From Acetobacterium sp. (GTDB lineage Bacteria; Bacillota; Clostridia; Eubacteriales; Eubacteriaceae): a stretch of DNA of 7,720 bases. The DNA lies in assembly GCA_022013395.1 (NCBI GenBank), contig JAKLQL010000599.1, positions 1-7,720 on the forward strand, written 5' to 3'. The position numbers and the translations under genes were made by a program. Positions 6,927 through 7,720 of the stretch are shown piece after piece. Position 1 is the stretch's first letter. Every line of letters starts with the position of its first letter. The notes beneath the pieces were generated by a model that was not told the origin of the DNA, made no database searches, and was given only the letters and a program-made list of their open reading frames with translations.

Positions 6927-7023
6927 AAAAATCAAATACTTATGATAAGCATGGAACACAGAAGCTAGTGGATTTGATATATTAGAAGTTTTAATTCTGA
7001 TGAAATAGAAAAAGGGAAAAGAG

Positions 7024-7482
7024 ATGGAATACGGATATATTTATGAAACCTCACTTGGTAAAATTGTTCTAACCGAGAATGGAATGGCCATTACCCGGCT
7101 GATTTTTAGCGAGGTATTGCCAGAAGGGGTCAACGGTATGGAAACACCTCTGATTAAAAAGGCGGTCCAGGAACTCCAGGAATATTTTTCCGGGACACGT
7201 CAGCGTTTCGATCTACCCCTATCCCCTCAAGGCACCGACTTTCAGCAAAAGGTCTGGAAAGCGCTTCAGGATATTCCCTACGGAGCCGTCTGTAGCTACA
7301 AGGACATCGCTCGGGCAATCGGTAATGAAAAAGCCTGCCGTGCCGTTGGTGGCGCCAATAACAAGAACCCGATTTCCATTATTATACCTTGTCATCGGGT
7401 GATTGGTGCTAATGGCAGTTTAGTGGGGTATGGCGGTGGACTTGAAATAAAAAAGCAGCTGCTGGCATTGGAACAAAAGTAA
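7024..7482 (+). CDS. ogt: Methylated-DNA--[protein]-cysteine S-methyltransferase (Ogt/MGMT)
   Basis: A 152-residue suicide DNA repair protein that transfers alkyl groups from O6-alkylguanine (and O4-alkylthymine) to its own cysteine. The active-site motif IPCHRVIG places the acceptor at Cys123. The helix-turn-helix DNA-binding region is visible as IPYGAVCSYKDIARAIG (about 84-100), with Tyr92 and Arg106 (ACRAVGGANNKNP) as the expected base-flipping and intercalating residues. The N-terminal part (1-68) is the variable ribonuclease-H-like domain. The size fits a stand-alone Ogt rather than Ada, since no AraC-like or metal-binding Ada domain is present. The ATG is preceded by a modest AAAGGGA site (7011-7017). 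It lies 97 bp after the hydrolase gene on the same strand; I see no clear terminator between them, so co-transcription is possible but unproven. Confidence 0.95.
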   Translation: MEYGYIYETSLGKIVLTENGMAITRLIFSEVLPEGVNGMETPLIKKAVQELQEYFSGTRQRFDLPLSPQGTDFQQKVWKALQDIPYGAVCSYKDIARAIGNEKACRAVGGANNKNPISIIIPCHRVIGANGSLVGYGGGLEIKKQLLALEQK

Positions 7483-7720
7483 GTAAAAATGCGAGGGTTG
7501 ATCGAAAGTGTCGCATAACCGTATTTGAAAAAGCTGAAAGTCTAAAAATGGCGTAAAAAGATCACTAGACAACTTATAATCTAAGACAATGAATTACGTG
7601 AATTTAAGATGTATTAATGGGAAGAACGAAGATCTGATTCCAGGAAAGAATTTTTTTAGAATTGGCACAAAACTTGCTTTTAATTTTATATAATGCTTAA
7701 AAAGTAATGTTAAAAAAGAT
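7483..7720. other. Intergenic region after ogt, no supported gene
   Basis: These 238 bp contain no ORF with a ribosome site. Short inverted repeats are present (ATGCGA at 7489-7494 with TCGCAT at 7511-7516; GTCTA at 7540-7544 with TAGAC at 7566-7570), neither followed by a T-tract, so no terminator for ogt can be called. The right part carries the sigma-54 promoter listed separately and a tandem 14-bp repeat (TAATGCTTAAAAAG at 7691-7704, TAATGTTAAAAAAG at 7705-7718; 12/14 identical) that would fall in the leader of the transcript. Confidence 0.6.
7662..7678 (+). promoter_or_regulatory. Sigma-54 (RpoN) -24/-12 promoter reading out of the window
   Basis: TTGGCAC-AAAAC-TTGCT matches the sigma-54 consensus TTGGCACNNNNNTTGCW, with the invariant GG (7664-7665) and GC (7676-7677) separated by exactly 10 bp. 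The start site would be near 7688-7690. The controlled gene lies beyond the right edge and would require an enhancer-binding activator and RpoN. Confidence 0.82.

Noticed and set aside
6705..6959. Minus-strand 84-codon open frame
   Set aside because: Antisense to the conserved C-terminal part of the hydrolase; no ribosome site or family match seen.
6927..7023. Terminator or strong promoter between the hydrolase gene and ogt
   Set aside because: Only a 4-bp stem (CTTATGATAAG) and weak promoter-like hexamers are present; nothing that can be called.
7589..7693. Plus-strand 34-codon ORF after ogt
   Set aside because: No ribosome site before its ATG, no hydrophobic or domain pattern, and it runs through the sigma-54 promoter; most likely chance.

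Overview
The window holds most of a clostridial-type Kdp high-affinity potassium uptake locus on the minus strand, followed by two plus-strand genes: a choloylglycine hydrolase/penicillin V acylase family enzyme and a methylated-DNA repair methyltransferase. AT-rich intergenic DNA, strong AGGAGG ribosome sites, a very short KdpF and moderate GC suggest a Gram-positive anaerobe of the Clostridia. A relative of Eubacterium or Acetobacterium is possible, but that is inference and nothing in the window fixes the genus.

Reading the minus strand in the direction of transcription (high to low coordinates): kdpD (sensor kinase, TTG start, 5648-2937) overlaps kdpE (response regulator, ending at 2216). 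A perfect 21-bp inverted repeat with U-tract (2138-2197) then closes the regulatory unit. Next come a promoter region (about 2042-2116), an unnamed 30-residue membrane microprotein (2007-1915), kdpF (1900-1823, 25 residues), kdpA (1801-83) and the first 23 codons of kdpB (69-1, running off the window). Each structural gene has its own strong ribosome site, mostly overlapping or abutting the preceding stop codon. kdpDE is therefore upstream of and co-directional with the structural genes but separated by a terminator, unlike E. coli, where kdpDE follows kdpFABC.

The two kdp promoters share an architecture: a TGN-TAYACT extended -10 without a recognisable -35, and, exactly 41 bp upstream in both, an 18-bp element with 14 identical positions built on an 11-bp repeat of TTAAT. 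This is a good candidate for the KdpE box and would mean that KdpE activates both its own operon and the transporter operon.

On the plus strand, a divergent promoter (5884-5912) drives a 327-residue Ntn-hydrolase with Cys2, Arg18, Asp21, Asn174 and Arg227. It carries Tyr rather than Asn at the substrate-pocket position, which points to the penicillin V acylase side of the family. A 152-residue Ogt/MGMT with an intact PCHRV motif follows after 97 bp. The last 238 bp contain no convincing gene, but they carry a near-perfect sigma-54 (-24/-12) promoter at 7662-7678 pointing out of the window.
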